DNA of 64,000 nucleotides from Bosea sp. BIWAKO-01 (GCF_001748145.1 NZ_BCQA01000001.1:62001-126000), one strand, 5' to 3'; shown: positions 7,776 through 17,443, counted from the stretch's first letter. A program made the numbers and translations. The notes: generated by a model not told the origin, from the letters alone.

Positions 7776-9397
7776 ATGACGAGCGCGACAAGCAGGCCGC
7801 ACCTGTGGACGCCGGGCGACTGGAACGCCCTGTTCGGCTTCGGCACCAATATCCTGGTCAACCTGCTGGTGCTGACCGGGCTTCTGCAGTTCGTGCTGAA
7901 GATGCCCGGCGAAATCGTCTTCGGCCGTATCCTGCCCGCGCTTGGCCTGATGATGCTGCTCTCGACCGGCTATTACGCCTGGCTCGCCTACCGGCTCGCC
8001 CGGGAAACCGGCCGCGCCGATGTCTGCGCCCTGCCCTCGGGCATCAGCGTGCCGCATATGTTCGTCGTCACCTTCGTGATCATGCTGCCGATCGCGAGTA
8101 TGACCGGCGATCCGATCAAGGGCTGGGAGGCCGGGCTCGTCTGGGTGTTCTTCCAGAGCTTCATCCTGATGGCCGGCGGCTTCATCGCGCCCTATATCCG
8201 CAAGGTCACACCGCGCGCGGCGCTGCTCGGCACGCTGGCCGGCGTCTCGATCGCCTTCATTTCGATGCGCCCGGCACTCGAGATCTTCCTGACGCCGGCG
8301 ATCGGCCTCACCTGCCTCGCGATCATCCTGGTCAGCTGGTTCGGCGGCGTGCGCTACCCCCGTGGCATCCCGGCGGGGCTGGTCGCGATCGCCTTCGGCA
8401 TGGTCATCGCCTGGGGCTCGGCCCTGCTGGGGCTCGATGTCGGGGGCCTGAGCCTCGCCAAGCTGGGCGCCGCCTTCTCGACCTTCGGTTTTTCGCTGCC
8501 GCTGCCGGCGGTCGACCATGTCTTCTCCGGCTTCTCCTATCTCGGCATCATCCTCGTCACGGCGATCCCCTTCGGCATCTACGATCTCGTGGAGGCGATG
8601 GACAATGTCGAGAGCGCGGAAGCGGCCGGCGACCATTACCCGACGACGCGGGTGCTGACCGCCGACGGCGTCGTCAGCCTGATCGGCTGCCTGATGGGCA
8701 ACCCGTTCATCAATGCCGTCTATATCGGCCATCCCGGCTGGAAGGCGATGGGCGGACGCATCGGCTATTCCGCTGCGACCGGGCTGATCGTGATCGTGCT
8801 GTGCTGGTTCGGCGTCATTGCCCTGTTGCTGGCGCTGATCCCGCTGGTCGCGATCTCGCCGATCCTGCTCTATATCGGCATGCTGATCGGCGCGCAGGCC
8901 TTCCAGACCACGCCGGCAAGCCATGCGCCTGCCATCGTTCTGGCGCTGACGCCGCATCTCGCGGCCTGGGCCAAGGTGCTGATCGACGGAGCGCTCGGCG
9001 CGGCCGGGACCAATGCGGCCGCTGTCGGCATCGACAAGATGGCCAGTATGGGCGTGCTCTATCACGGGCTCGAACTGATGGGTGGCGGCGCGATCCTGTC
9101 CGGGCTGGTGCTCGGCGCCATCGCCGTCTTCGTCATCGAATCGCCGTCTTCGTCATCGAAAAGCAGTTCCTGCACGCAGCGGGCTTTGCGGCCGCGGGCG
9201 CCGTCCTCACCTATTTCGGCCTGATGCATGGCGAGGCGATCGGCATCGGCAAGGGGTTCGGCGTCACGCCCTCGATCAGCCTCGCCTACGCGATCGTCGC
9301 GGGCTTCCTCTTCCTCTGCGCACGCACGCTCTCCGTCGTGACCGCGGCGAAGACGATGACCACCGAGCCGCGCGGCAAGCTGGAGCCGGCGGAATGA
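7776..9397 (+). pseudogene. Purine/pyrimidine-type permease (NCS2/AzgA-like), broken by a 20-bp tandem duplication
   Basis: The reading frame from the ATG at 7776 (GGAGG 8 bases upstream) encodes a multi-pass membrane protein with features of xanthine/uracil/azaguanine-type permeases: GDWNALFGFGTNILVNLLVL at the start, ALPSGISVPHMFV, and GNPFINAVYIGHPGWKAMG near residue 308. At 9120-9159 a 20-base unit is present twice in perfect tandem. This shifts the frame by two and leads to a stop at 9224, replacing the last two membrane helices. Removing one copy restores a single 533-residue frame ending at 9397, where the stop overlaps the atzG start (ATGA). The intact form would import biuret, cyanurate or a related nitrogen compound; that is inferred from the operon. 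It may be a real mutation, a reversible slippage site or a sequence error. Confidence 0.8.
9120..9159 (+). repeat. Perfect 20-bp tandem duplication causing a frameshift
   Basis: ATCGCCGTCTTCGTCATCGA occurs at 9120-9139 and 9140-9159 with no spacer and no mismatch. Each copy encodes IAVFVIE in its own frame; 20 is not a multiple of three, so the second copy throws translation out of frame in the permease gene. Confidence 0.97.
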
Positions 9398-9618
9398 GCG
9401 AACCGAAGCCCGTCTTCGATGCGGCGCGCCATTGCGATGCGATGGCGCCCGCGCTCGGCCTGGAGATCAGCGAGGAGCAACGCCCGGCCGTCCTGCAATT
9501 CCTGGCGGTGGCGAAGGCCATGTCCGAGATCGTCTTCGCCGCGCCGCTCGACGAGGCCAGCTTCGAGCCGGCCGGCGTGTTCCGCGCCGGGCGCCCGCAT
9601 GATGGAGAGCCTGCGTGA
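9394..9618 (+). CDS. atzG: AtzG-like small subunit (DUF4089)
   Basis: A 74-residue protein of the DUF4089 family, matching AtzG and HpxX. It is a GatC-like helper that binds the amidase AtzE and is needed for its stability. A short helical region (EQRPAVLQFLAVAKAMSEIV) is followed by the conserved end AAPLDEASFEPAGVFRAG. It begins with ATGA overlap to the permease stop and ends in a GTGA overlap with atzE, so the two subunits are translationally coupled and probably made one to one. Family length is usually 60-75 residues, so the gene is complete. Confidence 0.85.
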   Translation: MSEPKPVFDAARHCDAMAPALGLEISEEQRPAVLQFLAVAKAMSEIVFAAPLDEASFEPAGVFRAGRPHDGEPA

Positions 9619-11009
9619 GCTTCGATGCCTTCGCACCGGCCCACCGCATCGCGGCCGATATCAGGGAGGGCGTGATGACCGCGGAAGCGGTCATCACCGG
9701 CTTCCTCCAGCGGATCGAACGCCTGAACCCGGCGATCAATGCCTTCACCGACGTCACCGTCGGGCGCGCGCTGGCGCAGGCGCGCGCAGTCGATGCCAGC
9801 CGCGCAGCCGGCGCGCTCCTCGGCCCTCTCGCTGGCGTGCCCTTCGCCGCCAAGAACCTGTTCGACATTGCCGGCCTGCCGACGCGGGCCGGTTCGAAGA
9901 TCAACCGCGAGCGCCCGCCCGCCCCGCGCGATGCCGTGCTGATCGAGCGCCTGACGGCGGCAGGCGCCGTGTTGCTCGGCGGCCTGAACATGGGCGAATA
10001 CGCCTATGACTTCACCGGCGAGAACGCGCATGACGGCCCCTGCCGCAACCCGCACGACCTCAGCCGCATGGCCGGAGGTTCATCCTCTGGGTCAGGCGCC
10101 GCGACGGCGGCGGGGCTCGCCCCGATCTCGCTCGGCTCGGACACGAACGGGTCGATTCGCGTGCCAAGCTCGCTTTGCGGCGTCTTCGGGCTCAAGCCGA
10201 CCTATGGCCGGCTGCCGCGCACGCGCAGCTTTCCGTTCTGCGACTCGCTCGACCATCTCGGCCCCTTCGCCCGGGACGTGACCGACCTCGCGATGGCCTA
10301 TGACCTGATGCTGGGCCATGATGCGGGGGATCCGGCCTGTGCGCGCCAGGCGGCCGAGGCGACGCTGCCGACGCTGAAGCAGGGCGTCGACGGCCTGCGC
10401 ATCGCAGTCGCCGGCGGCTATTTCTCGACCGATGGAATGCCCGATGCGGAAGCTGCCGTCGCCGCGGTCGCGCAGGCGCTGGGTGCGGCGCGGCCGCTCG
10501 ATATCGCCGGAGCGGGCATCGCCCGGGCCGCCGCCTTTCTGATCACCAATGGCGAAAGTTCGGCCTTCCATCTGGCCCGGCTGCAGCAACGTGCCGATGA
10601 TTTCGACCCGGAGACCCGCGACCGTTTCCTCGCCGGCGCGCTGCAGCCGACGGCCTGGTATCTCCAGGCGCAGCGGGCACGGCGCTGGTTTCATGACGAG
10701 ATGATGCAGCTGTTCGACACGGTCGACCTGATCATCGCGCCGGCCACGCCCTGCGTCGCACCGGAAATCGGCAGCAAGACCATGGTGCTGCGGGGCGAGA
10801 CGGTCGCCTTGCGGCCCAATCTCGGCCTGTTCACGCAACCGATCTCCTGCATCGGCCTGCCTGTCGCAGCCGTGCCCGTTTTCGCCGGCGCCCTGCCGAT
10901 CGGGGTGCAGCTCATCGCCCCGCCCTGGCGCGAGGACCTTTGCCTGCGCGCAGCCCATGCCGTGGCGCAGGCTGGGATCGCGACAGCGAGGCCGGCACAT
11001 CATTCCTGA
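9615..11009 (+). CDS. atzE: AtzE-type amidase (1-carboxybiuret hydrolase subunit; HpxY-like)
   Basis: A 464-residue amidase-signature enzyme starting at a GTG that overlaps the atzG stop. Catalytic residues are Lys80 in GVPFAAKNLFD, the serine cluster 156-158 in MAGGSSSGSGAA and the nucleophile Ser180 in GSDTNGSIRVPSS. AtzE with AtzG deaminates 1-carboxybiuret to 1,3-dicarboxyurea in cyanuric acid breakdown; the Klebsiella HpxXY pair of the oxalurate branch is a close relative. The AtzG partner, biuret hydrolase and allophanate hydrolase nearby favour the AtzE role, though no cyanuric acid hydrolase (AtzD) gene lies in the window to make its substrate. It is the last gene of the sigma-54 operon. 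Confidence 0.87.
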   Translation: MSFDAFAPAHRIAADIREGVMTAEAVITGFLQRIERLNPAINAFTDVTVGRALAQARAVDASRAAGALLGPLAGVPFAAKNLFDIAGLPTRAGSKINRERPPAPRDAVLIERLTAAGAVLLGGLNMGEYAYDFTGENAHDGPCRNPHDLSRMAGGSSSGSGAATAAGLAPISLGSDTNGSIRVPSSLCGVFGLKPTYGRLPRTRSFPFCDSLDHLGPFARDVTDLAMAYDLMLGHDAGDPACARQAAEATLPTLKQGVDGLRIAVAGGYFSTDGMPDAEAAVAAVAQALGAARPLDIAGAGIARAAAFLITNGESSAFHLARLQQRADDFDPETRDRFLAGALQPTAWYLQAQRARRWFHDEMMQLFDTVDLIIAPATPCVAPEIGSKTMVLRGETVALRPNLGLFTQPISCIGLPVAAVPVFAGALPIGVQLIAPPWREDLCLRAAHAVAQAGIATARPAHHS

Positions 11010-11234
11010 TCGTCGCGCGCTCCCTTGGAAACATCGTTGCCTGGGCGGCCATGTGCTTGCCGGCAACAGTATCGGAGGGATAGTGCCCGCCGTCGTGGAT
11101 GAGGACCACAGCCGGACCGCCGAAAAGGCTCGTTCGCCGGGACCAGCATGAACTCCGGTCGCCGACCCCTCACAATCCCGTACAATCCACAAGTCGCGCC
11201 GCTTCCTATAAGCTGCGATTATGAGGGACGTCTG

Positions 11235-12146
11235 ATGCGCGCGCGACAGCTCGAAGTGTTCCGGATGGTCATGCGCTGCGGCACGATCACCAGCGCAGCA
11301 CGGGCGCTGAACGTTTCGCAGCCGGCGCTAAGCCAGATCCTCCTGCACACCGAGGACGAACTCGGTCTCAAACTGTTCCAGCGCGTCAAGGGACGGCTCA
11401 TTCCGACGCCAGAGGCCGAGGAATTGTTCCCCGAAGTGGACCGGCTTTTTGGCGATCTCGCCGGCCTGCGCCGACGAGCACAGGATTTGCGGCTCGGCAA
11501 ATCCGGCGTGGTGCGGCTCGCCGCCTCGGCGCCGCCCTCGCTGTCGCTGGTACCGGAGGCGCTACGGCATTTCAGGGCCGCTCATGCGGATATTCGCATC
11601 CTCTCCTTCGTCGTGCCCGCGGAGGTGATTGTTGTCATGATCGATCGTGGCGATGCCGGGCTCGGCATCGCCATGACCGACCAGACAATCCCGCTGATCG
11701 ATACCGAGATCATCGGGCATACCCAGATCGTCTGTGTGCTTCCTGTTGGTCATGCTTTGGCGCAACGCGACGCAATCGATGCCGCCGATCTCGTCGGCGA
11801 GACCTTGATTTCGTACCGAGCCGAGTCGCTGCCGGGCCAGTTGCTGCGCGATGCGCTGGGCCGCGAGGGCGTCCCGTTTCAGCCGGAAATCGAGATCGAC
11901 GTTTCGATCATCGCGCTCGCCTTCGTGCAGCAGGGGCTCGGCATCGCGATCGTCGACGGGCTGTTACCCTGGCACAGTTTTCCCGGCCTCGTCACGCGCC
12001 CCTTCCGACCTTCTGTCGCACTTCCGCTCTGCCTTCTGACCAGCGCCAGGCGGCCATTGTCGCGCAACCACGAATTGCTGCGTGACCATCTCCGGAGAGC
12101 CTGCAGCGAGCTTGGCCTGACGGTGCCCGGCGCATCAAAGGCATAA
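11235..12146 (+). CDS. LysR-family transcriptional regulator
   Basis: A 303-residue LysR-type regulator with the N-terminal winged helix (RQLEVFRMVMRCGTITSAAR, then LNVSQPALSQILLHTEDELG, about residues 5-60) and a two-lobed LysR substrate domain from about residue 90. I use the ATG at 11235, preceded by GAGGGACG, which places the helix at the usual distance from the start. It lies 225 bases after atzE and 91 bases before hyuA on the same strand, so it most likely controls hyuAB, but it could also read the atz operon, where LysR protein AtzR has this job in Pseudomonas. The inducer is unknown. Confidence 0.88.
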   Translation: MRARQLEVFRMVMRCGTITSAARALNVSQPALSQILLHTEDELGLKLFQRVKGRLIPTPEAEELFPEVDRLFGDLAGLRRRAQDLRLGKSGVVRLAASAPPSLSLVPEALRHFRAAHADIRILSFVVPAEVIVVMIDRGDAGLGIAMTDQTIPLIDTEIIGHTQIVCVLPVGHALAQRDAIDAADLVGETLISYRAESLPGQLLRDALGREGVPFQPEIEIDVSIIALAFVQQGLGIAIVDGLLPWHSFPGLVTRPFRPSVALPLCLLTSARRPLSRNHELLRDHLRRACSELGLTVPGASKA

Positions 12147-12237
12147 TCCAGACTTATGGGGTTTGCGGCAATTGATCTTGGACGCCGCGGCCGCGGCCAC
12201 GGAGACTGCCCCCCTCTCCTGCATGGCGGTCTGGATC

Positions 12238-14286
12238 ATGAGCTGGCGTATTGGTGTCGATATCGGCGGTACCTTCATCGACTTCTGTGCGCTGGAGACC
12301 GACACCAATCGTCTCGAGACGATCAAGGTCCTGACAACGCCAGACGAGCCGGGACGGGAATTGCTGGACGGATTGGCGCTGCTCCACGAGCGCCACGCCA
12401 TCGCGCCAACGGATGTGACCTCCTTCGTTCACGGCACAACGGTCGGCATCAACACCATCATCCAGCGCAAGGGCAGCCGGCTCGCCCTCATCACGACAGC
12501 CGGCTTCGAGGACGTGATTGAACTGGCGCGCCTGCGCATGCCGGAAATGTATTCGCTGTTCTGTGCCCGCCCCGAACAGCTGATCCCGCGCGACCTGATC
12601 TTTGGCGTACCGCAGCGCACGCTTGCCGGCGGCGCCGTCGTCGAGGAGCTGGATCGCGCGGCGCTTGAAAAAGCGGTGGAGAGCGCCCGCAAGAAGGGAG
12701 CCGACGGCATCATCGTCTCCTTCCTGCATTCCTATCGCAATCCGGTCCATGAGGCCCGTGCGAAGGCGCAGATCACGGCACTCGCGCCGGAGCTGTTCGT
12801 CTTCGCATCGAGCGAAGTCTGGCCGGTCATCCGCGAATATGAGCGCACGACGACGGCGATCCTGAACGGCTATGTGCATCCGCGCGTCGCGCGCTACCTC
12901 GCCTCGCTCGAAGCAGCACTAGCCTCGCGCGGCGTGCCGGCGGCTCCCATGCTGACCAAATCGAATGGCGGCGTCATGAATGTCGAGGCAGGCAAGACGG
13001 CCTGCGTGAACATGCTGCTATCGGGTACGGCATCAGGTGTCATAGGCGCGGCCTATCTTGCCGAACAGGCCGATGTCACCAACGTGCTGACGCTCGACAT
13101 TGGTGGCACCAGCGCGGACCTCGCGCTGATCATCGATGGCGAGCCGCAATTCGGCACTGGCGAGGTGATTGGCGATTTCCCGCTCTTCGTACCCAGCGTC
13201 TCGGTGACCTCGATCGGGAGCGGCGGCGGCTCGATCGCCTGGGTCGACCAGTTCGGCGTGTTGAAGGTCGGCCCGGAAAGCGCGGGATCGACACCTGGGC
13301 CGGCCTGCTATGGGCGCGGCGGCGCACGCGCCACCATCACCGACGCGATGGCGGCCTGCGGCTTCCTGGGCCACGCGCCGATTGCCTATGATCAGATCGG
13401 CATGCACCGCGAGCGCGCCGAGGCGGTGATCGGAGAGCTCGCCGTGCGCCTCGACTATCCCCTGCAGGCGACCGCCGAGGCGATCATCGAAGTCGCGATC
13501 TCCGAGATGTTCGTCGAGGTCAACAAGCTCGTCGCGCGCTTCGGCGTCGACCTGCGGGACTTCACACTGATGCCCTTTGGTGGCGCTGGGCCCATGCTGG
13601 GCTGTTTTCTGGCGCGCGAACTCGGCATTCCCAGAATATTGGTGCCGCCACGCCCGGGCGTTGTGAGCGCGCTCGGCGGGCTCATTGCCGATGTGAAGGG
13701 CGATTTCATCCAGACGATTTTCGCAACGTCCGAACCGGCATCAGTGCCCCGGCTCAACGAGGCACTGGCCCGGCTCAAAGCCGATGGCGAGGCCTGGATC
13801 AGGGGCGAGCAGGGTTTCAAAGGGCCCGTCATCGAAAGCCTCTCCGCCGATATGCGCTATCACGGCCAATCCTTCGAGATCGAGGTGCCGCTTTCGGAGG
13901 CCTGGATCACCGAAGGCAACATATCGGCGCTCAACACAGCGTTCCATCGCCAGCATCTCGCGATCTACGATTTCAACGACGAGGCCGCCGAGGTGCAGAT
14001 CGTCAATCTGCGGCTCATCGTTGCGGGCGCGACCGCCCGGCCGAGCCTGACGCTTGCTCCTCCGGCCGCGACGCAGCTTCGTCCGGAAAGGATGATCACG
14101 GTCTGGCTCGACGGCGAGAGCCGCGAGGTCGCGCTCTATCACCGCTCGGCGCTGCAGCCCGGCCATCGCTTTGCCGGCCCGGCCGTTGTCGCGCAGGACG
14201 ATACCACCATCTGCATTCCGTCGGGATTTGACGGCCATGTCGATGCCGGCCTCAACCTTCACCTCAGCTTGCGGACGGATGCCTGA
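12238..14286 (+). CDS. hyuA: Hydantoinase/oxoprolinase subunit A
   Basis: A 682-residue protein of the N-methylhydantoinase A / 5-oxoprolinase / acetone carboxylase beta family. It has the ASKHA-type ATP-binding signatures VDIGGTFIDFCA near the start and LTLDIGGTSADLAL around residue 285, and ends in the C-terminal HyuA domain. With subunit B it would open a lactam or hydantoin ring using ATP in the cytoplasm; the exact substrate cannot be read from sequence. The ATG at 12238 starts two codons before the conserved WRIGVDIGG. No good ribosome-binding site is seen, and an in-frame ATG at 12223 is possible. hyuB follows 2 bases after the stop. Confidence 0.88.
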   Translation: MSWRIGVDIGGTFIDFCALETDTNRLETIKVLTTPDEPGRELLDGLALLHERHAIAPTDVTSFVHGTTVGINTIIQRKGSRLALITTAGFEDVIELARLRMPEMYSLFCARPEQLIPRDLIFGVPQRTLAGGAVVEELDRAALEKAVESARKKGADGIIVSFLHSYRNPVHEARAKAQITALAPELFVFASSEVWPVIREYERTTTAILNGYVHPRVARYLASLEAALASRGVPAAPMLTKSNGGVMNVEAGKTACVNMLLSGTASGVIGAAYLAEQADVTNVLTLDIGGTSADLALIIDGEPQFGTGEVIGDFPLFVPSVSVTSIGSGGGSIAWVDQFGVLKVGPESAGSTPGPACYGRGGARATITDAMAACGFLGHAPIAYDQIGMHRERAEAVIGELAVRLDYPLQATAEAIIEVAISEMFVEVNKLVARFGVDLRDFTLMPFGGAGPMLGCFLARELGIPRILVPPRPGVVSALGGLIADVKGDFIQTIFATSEPASVPRLNEALARLKADGEAWIRGEQGFKGPVIESLSADMRYHGQSFEIEVPLSEAWITEGNISALNTAFHRQHLAIYDFNDEAAEVQIVNLRLIVAGATARPSLTLAPPAATQLRPERMITVWLDGESREVALYHRSALQPGHRFAGPAVVAQDDTTICIPSGFDGHVDAGLNLHLSLRTDA

Positions 14287-14288
14287 TC

Positions 14289-16286
14289 ATGGTCGACAAG
14301 GTCACCCTGCAGGTTCTTGCGAACCATTGCCGCGCCGCCGCGGAGAACATGGCCTACACGCTGTACCGGACCGCGCATTCGACCTTCGTCAAGGAGACGG
14401 AGGATTTCACCGTCATGCTGATGGACAAGACCGGCCGGGTCGTCGCGGTGCCGATGGATCTCGGCGCGACCTGGTACCCCGGCATGAACTACAACCGTGC
14501 GATCGACCTCGTCGACGAATACCGGCCGGGCGACATCGCCTTCACCAATGATCCCTATAGCGGCTATCTCGCCACCCACGCTCCGGACACGCATCTCTGG
14601 AAGCCGATTTTCCACGAGGGCGAGATCGTCTGTTTTGTCGGTGGCCATGTCCACAACACCGACATGGGCGGCGCGGTACCGGCAAGCCTGTCGCGTTCTC
14701 TGACCGAAATCCACCAGGAGGGTATCCGCTTCCCGCCGATGACCCTGGTCCGCGATGGCGTGTTTGACGACAAGATCCTGCGGATCATGATGATGAATGT
14801 CCGCAAGCCCCAGCTGAACATGGGCGATCTCAAGGCCCTGGCCGGTGCGCTCAACACGGGCGAGCGCAAGATCCAGGCGATGATCACCAAATTCGGCGCC
14901 AAGGGCTTTATGGACGGCCTCGAAGGCTTGATGGACTACGCCGAGCATCAGGCCCGCGATATCCTGCGCTCGATCCCCGATGGTGATTACTTCTTCTCCG
15001 ATTACGCCGATGAGGACGGCGTCGACGGTAATCCGTGCCGGCTCGCGCTGACTCTGACGATTAAGGGCGACGAGGCCACCCTCGACTTCACCGGCTCGGA
15101 CCCGCAGCTGACCTCCTCGCTGAACGTCCCGACCGGCAGCGACCCGCGCCACACGCTGCTGCTCGTCGGCGTCTACTATGTGCTCTACACGCTGAACCCG
15201 CAGCTTCTGCTCAATTCCGGCCTGACGCGGCCCTTCACGTGCATCGCACCCGAGGGCACGGTGCTGAACCCGGTCTTCCCGGCGGCGGTAGGCATGCGGA
15301 GCCTGACATGCGCGCGGCTTCGCAGCCTGATCTTCGGCGCTTTCAGCCTTGCCATGCCCGAGCGCATGCCGGCAGCTCCGGCCGGATCGAGCTCGATCGT
15401 CAACGTGATGACCACCGATGAGCACACGCATCGCAGCGTCATCGCCGCGATCAATCCGGTCGTGGGTGGAGGCGGCGGCATGCCCCATCGCGATGGCCCG
15501 AACGGCTCGGGCGCCGACAGCGCCTATCTCAAGAATACGCCGATCGAGATCACAGAGACCGAGGTTCCGATCCAGTTCGTCCGCTACGGGCTGTTGCCGG
15601 ATTCGGGAGGCGCCGGCCGTTGGCGTGGGGGGCTTGCGACCGTGATGGAGTTCAAGGTGTTTGCACCCAACACCCGCATCACGGTGCGCAACCGCGATCG
15701 TTCGCGCTTCCGGCCCTGGGGCACGCTCGGCGGGCGCGCATCGGAGCCGTCGAACTTCCTGATCAACCCGGGCGCCGCCAATGAGCGCATCCTCGGCAAT
15801 ATCGACATCGCCATCGCCGAACCGGGCGACGTCATCCATATCCATTCACCAGGTGGAGGCGGACGTGGCTCGGCGCTCGAGCGCGAGCCGGAGCGCGTGA
15901 TGCTGGATGTGGCGCGGGGCTATGTCAGCGCAGAGGCAGCGGCCTCCCTTTATGGCGTGGTCATCGCGGATGGCGCCGTCGATCCGGCCGGGACAACCGC
16001 GCGCCGGAGGGCGATGGCGGCGCTCGCGCATGGCACGCATTTCCATTTCGGACCGGAGCGGGACGCGTTCGAGGCCGTGTGGGACGCCCCGACCTATGCA
16101 AGCCTGACTCGGATACTCAGCGCCTTGCCTGTGCACTGGCGCTTCTTCACCAAGACGAAGATCTTCGCCGCAATGCTGACGGGGCCCGCTGGGCAAAAGT
16201 CTGATGTCACGGCGGCCTTCGCGCGCGTCCGGCGGGATTATCCTCAGGTGCCGGACCTCGAGCCCGCGCGCCTTCAGACATCCTAG
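14289..16286 (+). CDS. hyuB: Hydantoinase/oxoprolinase subunit B
   Basis: A 665-residue HyuB/acetone carboxylase alpha-type protein. Family hallmarks are the N-terminal stretch NHCRAAAENMAYTLYRTAHS, NDPYSGYLATHAPDTHL, GGHVHNTDMGG near residue 118 and the glycine-rich PNGSGADSAYLKNTPIE near residue 403, plus HIHSPGGGGRG close to residue 520. The C-terminal 140 residues beyond that motif form an extension that is somewhat variable in the family. It pairs with hyuA, two bases upstream. Candidates for the substrate are 5-oxoproline, N-methylhydantoin or an allantoin-related ring, the last being attractive beside the biuret block, but this is inference. Confidence 0.88.
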   Translation: MVDKVTLQVLANHCRAAAENMAYTLYRTAHSTFVKETEDFTVMLMDKTGRVVAVPMDLGATWYPGMNYNRAIDLVDEYRPGDIAFTNDPYSGYLATHAPDTHLWKPIFHEGEIVCFVGGHVHNTDMGGAVPASLSRSLTEIHQEGIRFPPMTLVRDGVFDDKILRIMMMNVRKPQLNMGDLKALAGALNTGERKIQAMITKFGAKGFMDGLEGLMDYAEHQARDILRSIPDGDYFFSDYADEDGVDGNPCRLALTLTIKGDEATLDFTGSDPQLTSSLNVPTGSDPRHTLLLVGVYYVLYTLNPQLLLNSGLTRPFTCIAPEGTVLNPVFPAAVGMRSLTCARLRSLIFGAFSLAMPERMPAAPAGSSSIVNVMTTDEHTHRSVIAAINPVVGGGGGMPHRDGPNGSGADSAYLKNTPIEITETEVPIQFVRYGLLPDSGGAGRWRGGLATVMEFKVFAPNTRITVRNRDRSRFRPWGTLGGRASEPSNFLINPGAANERILGNIDIAIAEPGDVIHIHSPGGGGRGSALEREPERVMLDVARGYVSAEAAASLYGVVIADGAVDPAGTTARRRAMAALAHGTHFHFGPERDAFEAVWDAPTYASLTRILSALPVHWRFFTKTKIFAAMLTGPAGQKSDVTAAFARVRRDYPQVPDLEPARLQTS

Positions 16287-16356
16287 AGGCGCCCTGGATC
16301 GCGGAGGCACGGCTTGAACCGACTAATGATTTTTGAACGCCCGTTCGGGTCCGGGG

Positions 16357-17085
16357 TCAGGCGCCGGCCAGTGTCACGGCATCGCCCGGCCTGATCTCGC
16401 CGGGCACCAGAATGTCGCAATAGATTCCGAAGTTGCGGTTGTGACGCTTGACCACCGTGCGCAACAGCTCGACATCGACCGGAAGCCCCTCCTGCTCGAT
16501 AGTGATGAAGCCGCACCGCCCACAGGGGATGCTGCCCTTCAGAACGACATCGCCGATGCGGATTTCACGGCCAAGCCAGGCATTCTCCGGAATCGCCTCC
16601 TGCTCGTCCGGCCACGCGACCACGATATTGGGCCGGAAACGACGCTCGTCGACGATGCTTCCTGGCAATTCGCGCTCCAGGCTTCGCAAGGCAGCGGTTG
16701 TCAGGAGATGGATCGGCGCATGCTCATAGCGCGGCCGAAAACCACCCTGCCCACGCCCGACGAACGGCTTCAGGTTGGCCGGAAAACCGAAGACGGAGGA
16801 TAGGGCCTCGACGGCGCCTGCATCGTCCGGCTGCGCCCAGGTCGACCCGTCGGCCGAGATGGATACGCCGGCTTGAGACGTCCAGCGCGCGTGTCCTCGC
16901 GGGACCTCGACGAAATGCCTCTCGCGGCCGGGCGAGGCGATGCGCTCGTTCGATGCGTCAACGACGCCCCAGAGCCGATCGCCCACGACGCCGGATGCAT
17001 CGAGCGGAGCGACGTCCAGGCGCTCGCCCGCCATCGAGCTGACCGGATAGCGCCAAAGCGAGGAAACGCGTCCAGACACGGTCAC
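16357..17085 (-). CDS. MOSC domain protein (mARC/YiiM-like)
   Basis: A 242-residue protein with an N-terminal MOSC beta-barrel (SSLWRYPVSSMAGERL, residues 8-24) and a MOSC domain with the molybdenum-cofactor binding segment DERRFRPNIVVAW (about residues 146-158) and the cysteine region IPCGRCGF (Cys188, Cys191). Such proteins reduce N-hydroxylated compounds or carry sulfurated molybdenum cofactor; Cys191 would be the Mo ligand by analogy with mARC. No electron-transfer domain is fused. It is transcribed toward hyuB, so the pair converge, with 70 bases between them. A link to N-hydroxylated nitrogen compounds of this neighbourhood is possible but unproven. Confidence 0.8.
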   Translation of the reverse strand: MTVSGRVSSLWRYPVSSMAGERLDVAPLDASGVVGDRLWGVVDASNERIASPGRERHFVEVPRGHARWTSQAGVSISADGSTWAQPDDAGAVEALSSVFGFPANLKPFVGRGQGGFRPRYEHAPIHLLTTAALRSLERELPGSIVDERRFRPNIVVAWPDEQEAIPENAWLGREIRIGDVVLKGSIPCGRCGFITIEQEGLPVDVELLRTVVKRHNRNFGIYCDILVPGEIRPGDAVTLAGA

Positions 17086-17443
17086 GGCAGGGCCATTCCT
17101 AGATCGAGCACGTCAGCAGACCCTGTGCCGTCGGAATGTCGTGACATCGAGAAACCGCTCCTCACGTTGTTGAATCCCGTCGGATGGCGGCATCCGAACT
17201 TGCGGCCACGCGAAGGTCGCCCCAACGGACCATTCGCAGCATCGGGCCGAGCGGCGCAGGGACGATCGTTTCACCATCGTTCGATGCTAAACCATGCGGC
17301 ACAGGGTGCAGGCGCCGATGGCGCGGCCGGACCGAGCAGAAGCTGCCGATTCCTGAGCCGTGTTTGGCATAGCCTTCCAGGTCAGATCCGGATGCCGCGA
17401 CAGGCGCATATGTTCTCGTCGCAGACCGGGCCGGCGGGGGGAC
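17086..17443. other. 358-bp gap without a recognisable gene
   Basis: The gap lies upstream of the MOSC gene and downstream of a LysR gene, both on the minus strand. I see no conserved reading frame, RNA gene or strong terminator. It should hold the MOSC promoter. The open frames crossing it on the plus strand are antisense to neighbouring genes. Confidence 0.5.

Noticed and set aside
9120..9160. Programmed ribosomal frameshift in the permease gene
   Set aside because: There is no slippery heptamer with a downstream structure. The frame change is fully explained by a perfect 20-bp tandem duplication.
7805..9397. Long plus-strand frame covering the permease region
   Set aside because: Only its last 80 codons continue the permease sequence after the tandem duplication; the earlier part is a shadow of the true frame. 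I treat 7776-9397 as a single broken gene.
11018..11112. Minus-strand peptide with HYPSDTVAG resembling a PAP2/acid phosphatase motif
   Set aside because: Only about nine residues match and no other phosphatase motif is found on either side, so a decayed phosphatase gene cannot be supported.
17086..17443. Gene in the gap between MOSC and LysR genes
   Set aside because: Plus-strand frames here extend as antisense into the neighbouring coding regions and show no ribosome-binding site or recognisable domain.
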